Notes: generated by a model not told the origin, from the letters alone. DNA of 64,000 nucleotides from Massilia sp. YIM B02769 (GCF_030411995.1 NZ_JASNRC010000002.1:186001-250000), one strand, 5' to 3'. Counted from the first letter of the stretch, positions 32,917-43,268 are shown. Numbers and translations: made by a program.

Positions 32917-33917
32917 TGAGCGACAAACAAGACGGTATCCAGAAAGCGGCCATCCTGATGCTGGCCATGGGTGAGGAAGAAGCGGCCGAGGTCATGAAGT
33001 TCCTCGGCCCGCGCGAAGTGCTGAAACTCGGCGCGGCCATGGCCTCGATGAAGGCGGTCCAGCACGAGCAGGTGGTGAACGTGCTCGAAGCCTTCCGCGA
33101 CGAAGCCGATGCCCACTCGACGGTCGGCCTGGACTCGGACGAATACATCCGCGAAGTGCTGACCAAGGCGCTGGGCGACGACAAGGCGGCCGTGCTGCTG
33201 AACCGTATCCTGGGCGGCAAGGACGCCTCGGGCATCGAAAGCCTGAAGTGGATGGACGCGCAGTCGGTGTCGGAACTGATCCGCAACGAGCACCCGCAGA
33301 TCATCGCCACCATCCTGGTCCACCTCGAGCGCGACCAGGCCTGCGAGATCCTGAGCCACTTCACCGACCGCCTGCGCAACGACGTGGTGCTGCGTATCGC
33401 CACCCTGGACGGCGTGCAGCCGGCGGCGCTGCGCGAGCTGAACGACGTGCTGACCAAGCTGCTGTCGGGTAACGAGCACATCAAGAAGTCCTCGCTCGGC
33501 GGCGTGCGTACCGCGGCCGAGATCCTGAACTTCATGGCCGGCGAGCAGGAAAGCTCGGTGATGGAAAACATCAAGAACTACGACAACGACATGGCGCAGA
33601 AGATCATGGACGAGATGTTCGTGTTCGACAACATCATCGACATCGACGACCGCGGCATCCAGTTGCTGCTGCGCGAAGTGCAGTCGGAAATGCTGATCAT
33701 CGCCTTGAAGGGCGCGTCGCAAGACCTGCGCGAGAAGATCTTCAAGAACATGAGCCAGCGCGCCAGCGAGATGATGCGCGAAGACCTGGAGTCAAAAGGT
33801 CCGGTGCGGCTGTCGGAAGTGGAAGCGCAGCAGAAGCAGATCCTGCAGATCGTGCGCCGCCTCGCCGACGAAGGCCAGATCGTGCTGGGCGGCAAGGGCG
33901 AGGACTCCTTCGTCTAA
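32916..33917 (+). CDS. fliG: Flagellar motor switch protein FliG
   Basis: 333 residues from the ATG at 32916 overlapping the fliF stop. Contains the EHPQ motif (RNEHPQIIATILVHLE) in the middle domain. The C-terminal torque helix region has FDNIIDIDDRGIQLLLREV, with the charged residues that face the stator, and ends GQIVLGGKGEDSFV. It links the MS ring to FliM and takes up torque. Confidence 0.97.
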   Translation: MSDKQDGIQKAAILMLAMGEEEAAEVMKFLGPREVLKLGAAMASMKAVQHEQVVNVLEAFRDEADAHSTVGLDSDEYIREVLTKALGDDKAAVLLNRILGGKDASGIESLKWMDAQSVSELIRNEHPQIIATILVHLERDQACEILSHFTDRLRNDVVLRIATLDGVQPAALRELNDVLTKLLSGNEHIKKSSLGGVRTAAEILNFMAGEQESSVMENIKNYDNDMAQKIMDEMFVFDNIIDIDDRGIQLLLREVQSEMLIIALKGASQDLREKIFKNMSQRASEMMREDLESKGPVRLSEVEAQQKQILQIVRRLADEGQIVLGGKGEDSFV

Positions 33918-33934
33918 TCGGCTAAACTGCGACG

Positions 33935-34681
33935 ATGAACAAAGACACGCAAGGCGCCTTCAAGCGCTGGGAAATGAACTCCTTCGGCGACCAGCGTCCG
34001 AGCACGCTGGCTGCACGCATCGCGGCCGAGGAGCGGGAAAAGGCGGCAGCGGCCGCGGCGAATGCATCGCGCATGCCGGCCCAGGCCCCTGCTGCGGCGC
34101 CGGCCATGCCACAAGTGCAACTGCCAACTGCGGCCGAACTCGAAGCGCTGCGCGAAGCGGCGCGCGCCGAGGGTTATGCCGAGGGCCTGGAAGAAGGCCA
34201 GGCCGCGGGTTACGCCGCCGGCCATGCCGAGGCGCTGGAGCAGGGCCGGATCGACGCCGCCGGCGAAATCGAGAGCCTGCGCGCGGTCGCGTCCAGCTTC
34301 AGCAGCGCGCTGGCCCAAGCCGACGACGCCATCGCCTCCGACGTGCTCGACCTGGCGCTGCACCTGGCGCGCTCGATGGTGCGCACGGCCTTCGAGGTGC
34401 GCCCTGAACTCATCATCCCGATCGTGCGCGAAGCCATCGAATACTTGCCGGTGCTGCAGCAGCCGGCCGTGCTGGCGCTGAACCCGGACGACATCGAGAT
34501 CGTGCGTGCGGGTCTGGGCGACGAGATCGACAAGGGCGGCTGGCGCGTGGTGGCCGATCCGCAGGTCGCGCGCGGCGGCTGCAAGGTCGATACCGCCAGC
34601 AACCAGATCGACGCCACCGCCCAGGCGCGCTGGACCCGCCTGTCGCATGCGCTGGGCAAGAACGTGGAGTGGCTGGGCTGA
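33935..34681 (+). CDS. fliH: Flagellar assembly protein FliH
   Basis: 248 residues. The Ala-rich N-terminus is followed by a run of Gly at four-residue spacing in [20 protein letters not shown] (residues about 75-95), the GxxxG repeats typical of FliH. The C-terminal domain (about 125-248) resembles V-ATPase subunit E. FliH dimers bind and regulate the ATPase FliI. The stop shares a base with the fliI start (TGATG). Confidence 0.93.
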   Translation: MNKDTQGAFKRWEMNSFGDQRPSTLAARIAAEEREKAAAAAANASRMPAQAPAAAPAMPQVQLPTAAELEALREAARAEGYAEGLEEGQAAGYAAGHAEALEQGRIDAAGEIESLRAVASSFSSALAQADDAIASDVLDLALHLARSMVRTAFEVRPELIIPIVREAIEYLPVLQQPAVLALNPDDIEIVRAGLGDEIDKGGWRVVADPQVARGGCKVDTASNQIDATAQARWTRLSHALGKNVEWLG

Positions 34682-36084
34682 TGAGCACCGCCACGCTCGA
34701 TCGCCACACGGCGCGCTGGAAATCGTATTTGTCCGATTGCGACGCCCTGCTCGGCTTTGTCGAGCCGATGCAAGTGTCGGGCCGCGTCACGCGCGTGGCC
34801 GGCCTGGTGATGGAATGCGTCGGCCTGCGCCTGGCTGTCGGCAGCGCCTGCACCATCCCCTTGTCGAGCGGCGCGAAGATCGAGGCCGAAGTGGTCGGCT
34901 TCGAGGGCGACCGTTTGTTCCTGATGCCGCAAAGCGACGTCGAAGGCGTGGTGCCGGGTTCGCGCGTGTTTCCGGTGGAAACGCCGGTGCCGCGTCCGGG
35001 CACGGTGGCCCACCCGCGGCGCCGTCCGAGCGACCGCGCGCGCCACCTGCCAGTCGGCATCGAATTGCTGGGCCGCGTGGTCGACGGCGCCGGCCGTCCG
35101 CTCGACGGCAAGGGCCCGCTCGGCACCAACGACATGGCGCCGATCAACGCCCGCCCCGTGAACCCGCTCGATCGCGCGCCGATCAAGGACACGCTGGACG
35201 TGGGCGTGCGCGCGATTAACTCCATGCTGACCGTGGGCCGTGGCCAGCGCCTGGGCCTGTTCGCCGGTACCGGCGTCGGTAAATCGGTGTTGCTGGGCAT
35301 GATTGCGCGCTACACCACGGCCGAGATCATCGTGGTCGGCCTGATCGGCGAACGGGGCCGCGAAGTAAAAGAGTTCATCGAGCAGATCCTGGGGCCGGAA
35401 GGCCTGGCGCGCTCGGCCGTGGTGGCGGCACCGGCCGACAGCCCGCCGTTGATGCGCCTGCAGGGCGCGGCCTATGCCACGGCGATTGCCGAGCACTTCC
35501 GCGACAAGGGCAAGAGCGTGCTGCTGATCATGGATTCGCTGACCCGCTACGCCATGGCCCAGCGCGAGATCGCCCTGGCGATCGGCGAACCACCGGCCAC
35601 CAAGGGTTATCCGCCATCGGTATTCGCCAAGCTGCCGGTGCTGGTGGAACGCGCCGGCAATGGCCTGGAAGGCGGCGGCTCGATCACGGCCTTTTATACC
35701 GTGCTGTCCGAGGGCGACGACCAGCAGGATCCGATCGCCGATGCGGCGCGCGGTATTCTCGACGGCCACATCGTCCTGAACCGCCACCTGGCCGAGGCCG
35801 GCCACTACCCGGCCATCGACATCGAACAATCGATCAGCCGCGCGATGCACGGCATTACCACCCATGAACACCAGCTGGCGGCGCGCAAACTCAAGCAGTT
35901 GTATTCGCGCTACCAGCGTTCGCGCGACTTGATCAGCGTTGGCGCCTATGCGCCGGGCAGCGACCCGGTGCTGGACCAGGCGATTGCGCTGAACGAGAAA
36001 ATCGAGGAATTCCTGTGCCAGGAAATCTTTGAAAACACGGGCATGGACCAGAGCTTGGGGCAATTAACCTCTCTATTCAGCTGA
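34681..36084 (+). CDS. fliI: Flagellum-specific ATP synthase FliI
   Basis: 467 residues. Walker [17 protein letters not shown] near residue 200, Walker [19 protein letters not shown] near 285, and [17 protein letters not shown], all diagnostic of the F1-beta-like export ATPase. It energises or primes substrate loading at the export gate with FliH and FliJ, and is encoded between them here. Confidence 0.97.
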   Translation: MSTATLDRHTARWKSYLSDCDALLGFVEPMQVSGRVTRVAGLVMECVGLRLAVGSACTIPLSSGAKIEAEVVGFEGDRLFLMPQSDVEGVVPGSRVFPVETPVPRPGTVAHPRRRPSDRARHLPVGIELLGRVVDGAGRPLDGKGPLGTNDMAPINARPVNPLDRAPIKDTLDVGVRAINSMLTVGRGQRLGLFAGTGVGKSVLLGMIARYTTAEIIVVGLIGERGREVKEFIEQILGPEGLARSAVVAAPADSPPLMRLQGAAYATAIAEHFRDKGKSVLLIMDSLTRYAMAQREIALAIGEPPATKGYPPSVFAKLPVLVERAGNGLEGGGSITAFYTVLSEGDDQQDPIADAARGILDGHIVLNRHLAEAGHYPAIDIEQSISRAMHGITTHEHQLAARKLKQLYSRYQRSRDLISVGAYAPGSDPVLDQAIALNEKIEEFLCQEIFENTGMDQSLGQLTSLFS

Positions 36085-36119
36085 TCGGTATGGTTGCTGC
36101 GTGGATATACTAATCCACT

Positions 36120-36560
36120 ATGGCAAATACCTCCGCCCTTGAAACCCTGATCGAGCTGGCCCAGCGCGACTCCGACGACGCAGCAAAGCGTCTCGGCGCC
36201 GCCCTGAAGGCGGTCGAGGAAGCCGAGCAGAAGCACCAGATGCTGCTCGGCTACCGCGACGATTACGCCAACCGGCTGGACCAGCAGCAAATGGCGGGCA
36301 TCACGCCCTTCGCCTACCAGAACTTCGTCGCCTTTGTCGGCAAGCTCGACAACGCGATCAATGGCCAGGCCGAAGTCGTGAAACACGCGAAGTACAAGAG
36401 CGACCAGGAAAAGAAAGCCTGGCAGGAAAGCGAGCGCAAGCGACTGTCCTACCGCACGCTGAACGAGCGCGCGGTGGCCGAGGCCCAGAAGATCGCCGAC
36501 AAGCGCGACCAGAAAATGATGGATGACCACGCTGCGCGTACCGTCCGCAACCAACGTTGA
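36120..36560 (+). CDS. fliJ: Flagellar export protein FliJ
   Basis: 146 residues, predicted to be two long helices throughout (ETLIELAQRDSDDAAKRLGAA..., VVKHAKYKSDQEKKAWQESE), as in FliJ, which sits in the FliI hexamer and resembles the gamma stalk. Sequence conservation is weak in the family, but length, coiled-coil form and place between fliI and fliK are standard. Confidence 0.92.
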   Translation: MANTSALETLIELAQRDSDDAAKRLGAALKAVEEAEQKHQMLLGYRDDYANRLDQQQMAGITPFAYQNFVAFVGKLDNAINGQAEVVKHAKYKSDQEKKAWQESERKRLSYRTLNERAVAEAQKIADKRDQKMMDDHAARTVRNQR

Positions 36561-36567
36561 ACACACC

Positions 36568-37848
36568 ATGACGATGCACACCACTTCCCTTCCGTTCCAG
36601 GTCAATGGCACGAATGGCCTGAACAACCAGTCGCAGAACATGCGCGGCAATGCCGTGCTGAACAACGACGGCGTGAACTTCGGCGCGACCCTGCAACGCC
36701 AGGTCGAGCAGCGCCAGCTGGAACAGCGCCAGGCCCAGGCGCAAGCCCAGCCGGCCCCGCAGATGCAGCCGCAGCCGGCCCAGCCGCAAGCGGTGGCGAA
36801 ACCGCAGGCGCAAGCGAACAAGCCGGCCGCCAACGAAGCCAAGGCGCCGGCACGCGAAGCCGCCAGGGAGCCGGCCAAGGACACCGCGAAAACCGACAGC
36901 ACCGAAAAAGCGGATACGGCCCAGGCCAGCACCGACACCAAGGCCACTGCCGACAGCGGCGAAGGCGAGGAAGCGGCGCAGGGCGACGCCAAGGCGGCCG
37001 ATTCGGTCACCGACATGCTCGCCATGCTGGCCAGCCTGAGCCAGCCGCAGGCGGCCGCGAAAGCCACGCCGGCGCTCGACACCGGCGCCGCCGGCGGCGC
37101 CCAGGCCGGCCTGAAGGGCAAGCTGGGCCTGGAAAGCGAGCCGGCCATCAAGCTCGACACCAATGCGCTGGCGGCCGCGGCCGACGGCCAGGACAAGGCG
37201 GCGCAGGGCATCGACCTGCGCGGCATGGAGCTGGGCAAGGCCGGCGAGCAGGCGGCCAAACTGCAGGCGGATGCCGGCCAGTTCGCCGCCAAGCTGCACG
37301 ACAGCACGGCGGCGCTGAAGGAAACGGCCGCGCCGGAAACCTTCACCAGCCTGGTGGCACAGACGAATGCCCTGCAAAACGCCCAGGCCGCGGGCGCCGT
37401 GCCGACCGACCGCCTGAGCGCACGCGTGGGCACGCCCGCCTGGGATAACCAGGTCGGCCAGAAGGTGATCTGGATGGTGGGCGGCGAAGAGCAGAGCGCG
37501 ACGCTGGAACTGAACCCGCCTGACCTGGGGCCGGTGCAGGTGGTGCTGAACGTGTCGAACGACATGGCCAGCGTGACCTTCTCGTCGCAGCAGCTGGAGG
37601 TACGCCAGGCCCTGGAAAACTCCCTGCCGCGCCTGCGCGAGATGATGAGCGAGAGCGGGATCGCGCTGGGGAATGCGAGCGTGAATGCGGGGAACGAGGG
37701 CAATGGACAGCAGAACCAGCCCGGTTCGGGCCGTTCGGGCGGCGGCGGTAGCGGGAATGGCGGCGGCGACAGCGCCGTGGCCGAAGTGACGCCGCGCCAG
37801 CGCACCAGCATCCTGGGTGGCGCCGGGGCAGTCGACACCTTCGCCTGA
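36568..37848 (+). CDS. fliK: Flagellar hook-length control protein FliK
   Basis: 426 residues from the ATG at 36568, seven bases after fliJ. Gln/Ala/Pro/Lys-rich disordered ruler in residues about 40-290. The C-terminal Flg_hook domain has ATLELNPPDLGPVQVVLNV and RQALENSLPRLREMMSESG, followed by a Gly/Ser/Asn-rich tail. It measures hook length and switches FlhB specificity from hook to filament substrates. Confidence 0.95.
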   Translation: MTMHTTSLPFQVNGTNGLNNQSQNMRGNAVLNNDGVNFGATLQRQVEQRQLEQRQAQAQAQPAPQMQPQPAQPQAVAKPQAQANKPAANEAKAPAREAAREPAKDTAKTDSTEKADTAQASTDTKATADSGEGEEAAQGDAKAADSVTDMLAMLASLSQPQAAAKATPALDTGAAGGAQAGLKGKLGLESEPAIKLDTNALAAAADGQDKAAQGIDLRGMELGKAGEQAAKLQADAGQFAAKLHDSTAALKETAAPETFTSLVAQTNALQNAQAAGAVPTDRLSARVGTPAWDNQVGQKVIWMVGGEEQSATLELNPPDLGPVQVVLNVSNDMASVTFSSQQLEVRQALENSLPRLREMMSESGIALGNASVNAGNEGNGQQNQPGSGRSGGGGSGNGGGDSAVAEVTPRQRTSILGGAGAVDTFA

Positions 37849-37879
37849 TCGATATGATGGCATGACGCCGCAGCGTCCC

Positions 37880-38066
37880 GTACGGTGGGCACGCTGTGCC
37901 CACGCGGAAAGGCGCGTCGCGATAACGCGTTTCCTGTCGTTTCCGTCGATGATTGTTGACGTCCCCGGATGATCATTTGGACGCGTTTCGATTTTTCATC
38001 GCCGCGTCATCGAACACCGATAACGTCATTCCACTTTTTGCGTGGGCACGGGGTGCCCACCGTACG
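37880..38066. repeat. Inverted REP pair (REPIN-like) inside the fli operon
   Basis: GTACGGTGGGCACGCTGTG... (37880-37906) and GCGTGGGCACGGGGTGCCC... (38040-38066) are near-complementary, about 130 bases apart. They fill most of the 389-base gap between fliK and fliL. The spacer is T-rich and has no ORF I can support. Confidence 0.8.
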
Positions 38067-38072
38067 AACTCA

Positions 38073-38102
38073 ACGGCCGCGGAATGCGGCCGTTTGTCTT
38101 GG
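38073..38102 (+). terminator. Possible terminator between fliK and fliL
   Basis: Perfect eight-pair stem ACGGCCGC / GCGGCCGT with loop GGAAT, followed by TTGTCTTGG. The T-run is interrupted, so termination may be partial. If it works, fliLMNOPQR would need its own promoter in 38103-38237. Confidence 0.5.
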
Positions 38103-38237
38103 ATGCTCATCCGATTGGCACGATGCCACTCGACAAACCCCGAGATAGCCCACCTTCCCCTTTCTTTTCAAAGCTTGCCGCTGCGCACTTTTTCCCGATA
38201 ATGCCATAATCACGCAACCCATTTGGCACGAGGTATC

Positions 38238-38765
38238 TTGAAAGCGAATCCGAAAACGAAAGCCGACCCGAAAGCAGACGCAGGCGCTCCGGCGGGCGGG
38301 TCGAAGAAGAAGCTCATGATCATCGCGATCGCGGGCGTGCTGCTGCTTGGCGGCGGCGCCGGTGCGGGCTGGTTCTTCCTGCACGGCAGCGGCGATGCCG
38401 AGGCCCACGAAGAAGCACCGAAGAAAAAGAAAAAGGCCAAGGAAGCCCACAAGGCCGAGTACGTGCCGGTGGAACAGTTTGTGGTGAACCTGCAGCCCGA
38501 AAACGGCGACCAGTATTTGCAGATTCAGTTTACCCTGCAGGTGAACGGCCCTGAACAGGCAACCCTGATCAAGGACAACATGGCCAAGGTGCGCAGCCGC
38601 GTGCTGTTGCTGTTGTCGGGCAAGAAGGCGTCCGAGATCAGCACCGTCGAAGGCAAGCAGCAGCTGGCGTCCGAGATCAAGGCCGTGGTACAAGTGCCGT
38701 TCGAAGAAGAAGGCGACGAACAGGAAGTGTCCGACGTCTTGTTCACCTCGTTCATCATCCAGTAA
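38238..38765 (+). CDS. fliL: Flagellar basal body-associated protein FliL
   Basis: 175 residues from the TTG at 38238, chosen because GAGG lies just upstream; an in-frame TTG at 38223 has no ribosome site. Lys-rich N-terminus, one membrane helix at about 26-48 (LMIIAIAGVLLLGGGAGAGW), a Lys-rich linker, then a periplasmic FliL domain with VNLQPENGDQYLQIQFTLQV. It surrounds and supports the stators. Confidence 0.92.
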   Translation: MKANPKTKADPKADAGAPAGGSKKKLMIIAIAGVLLLGGGAGAGWFFLHGSGDAEAHEEAPKKKKKAKEAHKAEYVPVEQFVVNLQPENGDQYLQIQFTLQVNGPEQATLIKDNMAKVRSRVLLLLSGKKASEISTVEGKQQLASEIKAVVQVPFEEEGDEQEVSDVLFTSFIIQ

Positions 38766-38774
38766 AGAAACATC

Positions 38775-39773
38775 ATGGCCGATAATTTCCTCTCACAGGA
38801 AGAGGTCGATGCCCTCTTAAAAGGGGTCAACGGCGATCAGGACGATATCTCCGCGCCTGAAGACACCTCGGGAGTCCGCACCTACAACCTGGCGACCCAG
38901 GAGCGGATCGTGCGCGGCCGCATGCCGACGCTCGAGATCATCAACGAGCGTTTCGCACGCCTGCTGCGCATCGGCCTGTTCAACTTCCTGCGCCGCAGCG
39001 CCGAGGTCTCGGTGGGCTCGGTGCGGGTGTCGAAGTACAGCGAATTCATCCGCAACCTGGTGGTGCCGACCAACCTGAACCTGATCCACATGAAGCCCCT
39101 GCGCGGCACCGCGCTGATGGTCTTCGATCCGGGCCTGGTGTTCCTGCTGGTCGACAACCTGTTCGGCGGCGACGGCCGCTTCCACACCCGCGTGGAAGGC
39201 CGCGACTTTACCCAGACCGAGCAGCGCATCATCCTGCGCATCCTGGACATCGTGTTCGAGGCCTACGGCAAGTCGTGGGAACCGGTGTACCCGATCGAAT
39301 TCGAGTACATCCGCTCGGAGATGAACACCCAGTTCGCGAACATCGCGACCCCGAACGAAGTCGTGGTATCGTCCACCTTCACCATCGAGCTCGGTCCGGT
39401 GTCGGGCCAGATCCACTTCTGCATGCCCTACTCGATGATCGAGCCGATCCGCGATGCGCTGACCTCGAGCATCCAGGGCGAGGCGCTGGAAGTCGATAAA
39501 CGCTGGATCCGCCTGATGACCCAGCAGATCCAGGTGGCCGAAGTCGAACTGGTGGCCGAACTCGGCCACGGCAAGGCGAACTTCGACGATATCCTCAACA
39601 TGAAAGTCGGCGACGTGATCCCCATCTCCGTCCCCGACACCATCCAGGCCACCGTCGACGGCGTGCCCGTGATGGAATGCACTTACGGCGTCGCGAATGG
39701 CCAGTACGCGCTGAAGGTCGAGAAACTGCTGGCCAACAGCGACAGCTTCAATCAGGAGAAACACAATGTCTGA
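38775..39773 (+). CDS. fliM: Flagellar motor switch protein FliM
   Basis: 332 residues. N-terminal FLSQEEVDALLKGV is the CheY-P-binding peptide, the CheC-like middle domain includes GTALMVFDPGLVFLLVDNLFGG, and the C-terminal SpoA domain includes MKVGDVIPI. It forms the C-ring wall that binds FliG and CheY-P. It overlaps fliN by eight bases. Confidence 0.97.
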   Translation: MADNFLSQEEVDALLKGVNGDQDDISAPEDTSGVRTYNLATQERIVRGRMPTLEIINERFARLLRIGLFNFLRRSAEVSVGSVRVSKYSEFIRNLVVPTNLNLIHMKPLRGTALMVFDPGLVFLLVDNLFGGDGRFHTRVEGRDFTQTEQRIILRILDIVFEAYGKSWEPVYPIEFEYIRSEMNTQFANIATPNEVVVSSTFTIELGPVSGQIHFCMPYSMIEPIRDALTSSIQGEALEVDKRWIRLMTQQIQVAEVELVAELGHGKANFDDILNMKVGDVIPISVPDTIQATVDGVPVMECTYGVANGQYALKVEKLLANSDSFNQEKHNV

Positions 39774-40185
39774 CAACCAGGACGATCAAAACCTCGACGA
39801 CGATTGGGGCGCCGCCATTGCCGAGCAGGCCGCCGCCGAAGCCGCCGCGCTGCAGAAGCAGCAGACCGCCAGCGCCGCCGTGTTCCAGGACTTCGGCGCC
39901 AAGAGCCCGCGCCCGGACACGCCGAACGACATCGACTTCATCCTCGACATCCCGGTGCAGCTGACCGTGGAACTCGGCCGCACGAAAATCGCGATCAAGA
40001 ACCTGCTGCAGCTGGCCCAGGGTTCGGTCGTCGAGCTCGACGGCCTGGCCGGCGAACCGATGGACGTGCTGGTGAACGGCTGCCTGATCGCCCAGGGCGA
40101 GGTCGTGGTCGTGAACGACAAGTTCGGCATCCGCCTGACTGATATCATTACGCCATCGGAACGGATCAGAAAATTGAATAAATGA
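39766..40185 (+). CDS. fliN: Flagellar motor switch protein FliN
   Basis: 139 residues. Acidic/Ala-rich N-terminus, then the conserved SpoA domain from about residue 60: DIPVQLTVELGRTKIAIKNL, LAQGSVVELDGLAGEPMDVL and VNDKFGIRLTDI. It forms the base of the C ring and docks FliH-FliI. The stop overlaps the fliO start (ATGA). Confidence 0.97.
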   Translation: MSDNQDDQNLDDDWGAAIAEQAAAEAAALQKQQTASAAVFQDFGAKSPRPDTPNDIDFILDIPVQLTVELGRTKIAIKNLLQLAQGSVVELDGLAGEPMDVLVNGCLIAQGEVVVVNDKFGIRLTDIITPSERIRKLNK

Positions 40186-40964
40186 TGCCCACGCTTGCCC
40201 CTGCCCGCACGACTGCACACGGATCTGCCTTGCTGTCTTCCCTGTTGCGCGGACTCGGGGCGCGCGTGATGCTGGCGGCGGCGTGCGCGCTGCCGCTGGC
40301 GGCATCGGCCCAGGCGCCTGCGGTATCCGCACCACCTGCCGCACCACCCGTCGCCGCGCCTGCTGCAAGCGCCGCAAGACCGTCACCCGCAAGCGGCGCC
40401 ACGAACATCCCAGCCTCCGGCGACGCCCAGGTCGACATCGTGCCGCCCGAGCGCGCCACCACCGTCGGCGAAGTGCCGACCACCGCCCGGAACCCGGTCA
40501 ACGATCCGCCCACCACCGTGGTGCCTGCCGCCCCGGCCGCGATCCCCGGCACCCCGGCGCGGCCCGCGGCGATTCCCCAGCCCGCTCCCGGCCTGTCGAC
40601 CGGCATCCTGATGCAGACCATCTTCGCCCTGCTGATGGTGCTGGGCCTGCTCGCCGCGCTGGCCTGGGCCGCCAAGCGCTTCGGCCCCAGGCTGACCGGC
40701 AATTCCGCCAACCTGCGCCTGGTCGGGGCGCTGAACATCGGCGGGCGCGAACGCATCATGGTGGTGGAAGTGGGCAACCAGTGGATCGTGGTCGGCGCCT
40801 CGCCGGGCCGCGTGAATGCGCTGGCGACCATGCCGCGCCAGGACACGGGGGCCACGGGCGCGGCTGGCGTACAATCGGGCGCCACCCTGGCCGGCGACAC
40901 CTTGCCCACCACGAATTTTTCCGACTGGCTCAAAAAGACGATCGACAAACGCAATGCGAAATAA
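40182..40964 (+). CDS. fliO: Flagellar biosynthetic protein FliO
   Basis: 260 residues, long for FliO. A signal-like hydrophobic stretch near 28-45 ends ASAQA, then about 100 Ala/Pro/Thr-rich residues. One membrane helix follows at about 142-165 ([21 protein letters not shown]), then a FliO cytoplasmic domain ([21 protein letters not shown]). FliO helps FliP assemble into the export gate. It overlaps fliP by 11 bases. Confidence 0.9.
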   Translation: MMPTLAPARTTAHGSALLSSLLRGLGARVMLAAACALPLAASAQAPAVSAPPAAPPVAAPAASAARPSPASGATNIPASGDAQVDIVPPERATTVGEVPTTARNPVNDPPTTVVPAAPAAIPGTPARPAAIPQPAPGLSTGILMQTIFALLMVLGLLAALAWAAKRFGPRLTGNSANLRLVGALNIGGRERIMVVEVGNQWIVVGASPGRVNALATMPRQDTGATGAAGVQSGATLAGDTLPTTNFSDWLKKTIDKRNAK

Positions 40965-41697
40965 GAAATTCCTGCTGATCGCCGGCCTGGCCGCGCTGCT
41001 GCCGCTGGCCGCGCTGGCCCAGCCGGGTATCCCGGCACTCACCACCAGCCCCGCGCCAGGCGGCGGCACCGAGTACTCGCTGCCGGTGCAGACGCTGCTG
41101 CTGATGACGGCGTTCACCTTCCTGCCGGCGGCCCTCCTGATGATGACCAGCTTCACCCGCATCGTCATCGTGCTGTCGCTGCTGCGCCAGGCGATCGGCA
41201 CCCAGACCGCGCCGCCGAACCAGGTGATGGTCGGCCTGGCCCTGTTCCTGACCCTGTTCGTGATGGGCCCGACCTTCGACAAGATCTATACCGACGCCTA
41301 CGTGCCGCTGCAGGAAAACCGCATCCAGATGACGGAAGCGATGAACCGCGGCGCCGCGCCCCTGAAGGACTTCATGCTGAAGCAGACGCGCCAGTCGGAT
41401 CTGGCGATGTTCGCCAAGATCTCGCGCACCCCGGCCCTGCAGGGCCCGGAAGACGTGCCGCTGCGCGTGCTGATCCCGGCCTTTGTCACGAGCGAACTGA
41501 AGACGGCCTTCCAGATCGGCTTCGCGATCTTCATTCCTTTCCTGATCATCGACATGGTCGTGGCCTCGGTGCTGATGGCGATGGGCATGATGATGATGTC
41601 GCCGGCCGTGATTTCGCTGCCGTTCAAGATGATGCTGTTCGTGCTGGTCGACGGCTGGCAACTGCTGCTGGGTTCGCTTTCCCAGAGTTTTAACTAG
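40954..41697 (+). CDS. fliP: Flagellar export gate protein FliP
   Basis: 247 residues. Signal peptide with cleavage likely after ALAQ, then four membrane helices with [37 protein letters not shown] and a Met-rich [18 protein letters not shown]. FliP with FliQ and FliR makes the helical export channel. Confidence 0.97.
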   Translation: MRNKKFLLIAGLAALLPLAALAQPGIPALTTSPAPGGGTEYSLPVQTLLLMTAFTFLPAALLMMTSFTRIVIVLSLLRQAIGTQTAPPNQVMVGLALFLTLFVMGPTFDKIYTDAYVPLQENRIQMTEAMNRGAAPLKDFMLKQTRQSDLAMFAKISRTPALQGPEDVPLRVLIPAFVTSELKTAFQIGFAIFIPFLIIDMVVASVLMAMGMMMMSPAVISLPFKMMLFVLVDGWQLLLGSLSQSFN

Positions 41698-41706
41698 GAA
41701 CGCGCC

Positions 41707-41976
41707 ATGACTCCGGAATCCGTCATGACCCTCGGCAAGCAGGCCATGGAAATCACCCTGCTGGTGTCGGCGCCGCTGCTGCTGGTGGCGCTGATCATCG
41801 GCCTGATCGTCAGCATCTTCCAGGCCGCGACCCAGATCAACGAAGCCACCCTTTCCTTCATTCCGAAGCTGGTCGGCGTGTTCATCGCCCTGGTGGTGGC
41901 GGGGCCGTGGATGCTGTCGGTCATGCTCGACTACATGCGGCAGGTGTTCACCGGCATTCCGAACATGGTCGGCTAA
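41707..41976 (+). CDS. fliQ: Flagellar export gate protein FliQ
   Basis: 89 residues, the usual length, with two membrane helices (residues about 15-38 and 52-75) and the conserved VSIFQAATQINEATLSFIPK hinge. AGGAACG lies upstream of the ATG. Component of the FliPQR gate. Confidence 0.97.
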   Translation: MTPESVMTLGKQAMEITLLVSAPLLLVALIIGLIVSIFQAATQINEATLSFIPKLVGVFIALVVAGPWMLSVMLDYMRQVFTGIPNMVG

Positions 41977-41986
41977 GTCCTGCCCG

Positions 41987-42832
41987 ATGCTGACGCTGGT
42001 TTCGTCCGATATCAATGCCTGGATCGCCGGCCTGCTGTGGCCGCTCACGCGCATCCTCGGGCTGGTCGCGTCCGCGCCCCTGTTCGGCCACGCCAGCGTG
42101 CCGGTGTCGGTGAAAGTCGTGCTGGGCGTGCTGCTGGCGCTGGTGATCGCGCCCACCGTGCCGGCCGTGCCCGCGCTTGACCCGATGTCGTATGCGGGGC
42201 TGCTCATCCTGGTGCAGGAACTCCTGATCGGGCTGGCGATGGGCTTTTCGATGCGCCTGGTGTTCGCGGCGGTCGAGTATGCCGGGGAACTCGCCAGCTC
42301 GACCATGGGCTTCGGCTTCGCGTCTTTCTTCGATCCGTCGACCCAGGGCCGTTCGGCGGCGATCAGCCAGTTCCTGTCGATGGTGGCGACCATGGCCTTC
42401 CTGGCCGTGAACGCCCACCTGGTGCTGCTGGCGGCCCTGGCCGAAAGCTTCGTCAGCCTGCCGATCTCGGCCACGCCGCTGTCGCTGGCGGCGCCGCTGG
42501 AACTGGTGCGCTGGGGCTCGCGGATTTTCTCGGCGGGGCTGCAACTGGCGCTGCCCATCCTCGGCGCGGTGCTGATCGTCAACGTGGCGCTCGGCATCCT
42601 CACGCGCGCGGCGCCGCAGCTGAACATCTTCGGCATCGGCTTCCCGATCACGCTGGGTGTCGGATTGCTGACCTTGAGCATTGCCCTGCCCTACCTGGGC
42701 ACGCCGATCGTGAATTTGTTCAACGAGGGGATCGAGGCGGGGCGGCGGATTCCGCGCGTAGCCAGCGAACGGGTACCGGCGTCCGTGCCGCCGGCGCCGG
42801 GGCCGGCGCCCGCAGCGCCTGTGCAGGACTAG
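41987..42832 (+). CDS. fliR: Flagellar export gate protein FliR
   Basis: 281 residues, six predicted helices; conserved RILGLVASAPLFGHASVPV, LLIGLAMGF and STMGFGFASFFDP. The C-terminal tail is Pro/Ala-rich. It ends the fli operon: the next gene is on the other strand and flhB and flhA are not in the window. Confidence 0.96.
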   Translation: MLTLVSSDINAWIAGLLWPLTRILGLVASAPLFGHASVPVSVKVVLGVLLALVIAPTVPAVPALDPMSYAGLLILVQELLIGLAMGFSMRLVFAAVEYAGELASSTMGFGFASFFDPSTQGRSAAISQFLSMVATMAFLAVNAHLVLLAALAESFVSLPISATPLSLAAPLELVRWGSRIFSAGLQLALPILGAVLIVNVALGILTRAAPQLNIFGIGFPITLGVGLLTLSIALPYLGTPIVNLFNEGIEAGRRIPRVASERVPASVPPAPGPAPAAPVQD

Positions 42833-42872
42833 GCGCCCGCATCACGCGGTCGCGGCCGGCCCTTCCCTGCCA

Positions 42873-43109
42873 TCACGACAGGTTCAAGTCCATACCGAGC
42901 TTCCTGGCAATGAAGAGCGTCCCGAACACCAGGACCACGCACAACACCAGGAAAATGGCGGCGATCTTGCCGGCCGCGCGCAGCACCTCGCGTCGCTCCT
43001 TTTCCCGTCCCTTCTTTCCTTGGTCGTAATGCCATTTGATGGCGAAAAACATCCCCGTGCCCAGCACGAGAAACTTGAATGTGACGGCGACGATGGGAAA
43101 CCATTCCAT
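42873..43109 (-). CDS. Small membrane protein of unknown function
   Basis: 78 residues with two hydrophobic helices (about 5-23 and 48-68) separated by a highly charged loop DQGKKGREKERREVLR. No signal peptidase site. I do not recognise the family. It is divergent from the MocR-type regulator at 43269 with 159 bases between, so it is a possible target of that regulator. The ribosome site is weak. Confidence 0.7.
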   Translation of the reverse strand: MEWFPIVAVTFKFLVLGTGMFFAIKWHYDQGKKGREKERREVLRAAGKIAAIFLVLCVVLVFGTLFIARKLGMDLNLS

Positions 43110-43268
43110 GATGTTGCGTATTCCAGGTGATGAGTTGACACAATGTCCGGTAGAGGATGTGCCGGATGCGGATGAGAGAGGAAGAAACGCCGGCGACCGC
43201 GCTGCAAGGGTGGTGTTGCGGGTTCTGAGGCATTCTACTCAAAAACAATTTCCATACATCGAGACAAA

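Noticed and set aside
38223-38237. Earlier TTG start for fliL
   Set aside because: No ribosome site before it, whereas GAGG precedes the TTG at 38238.
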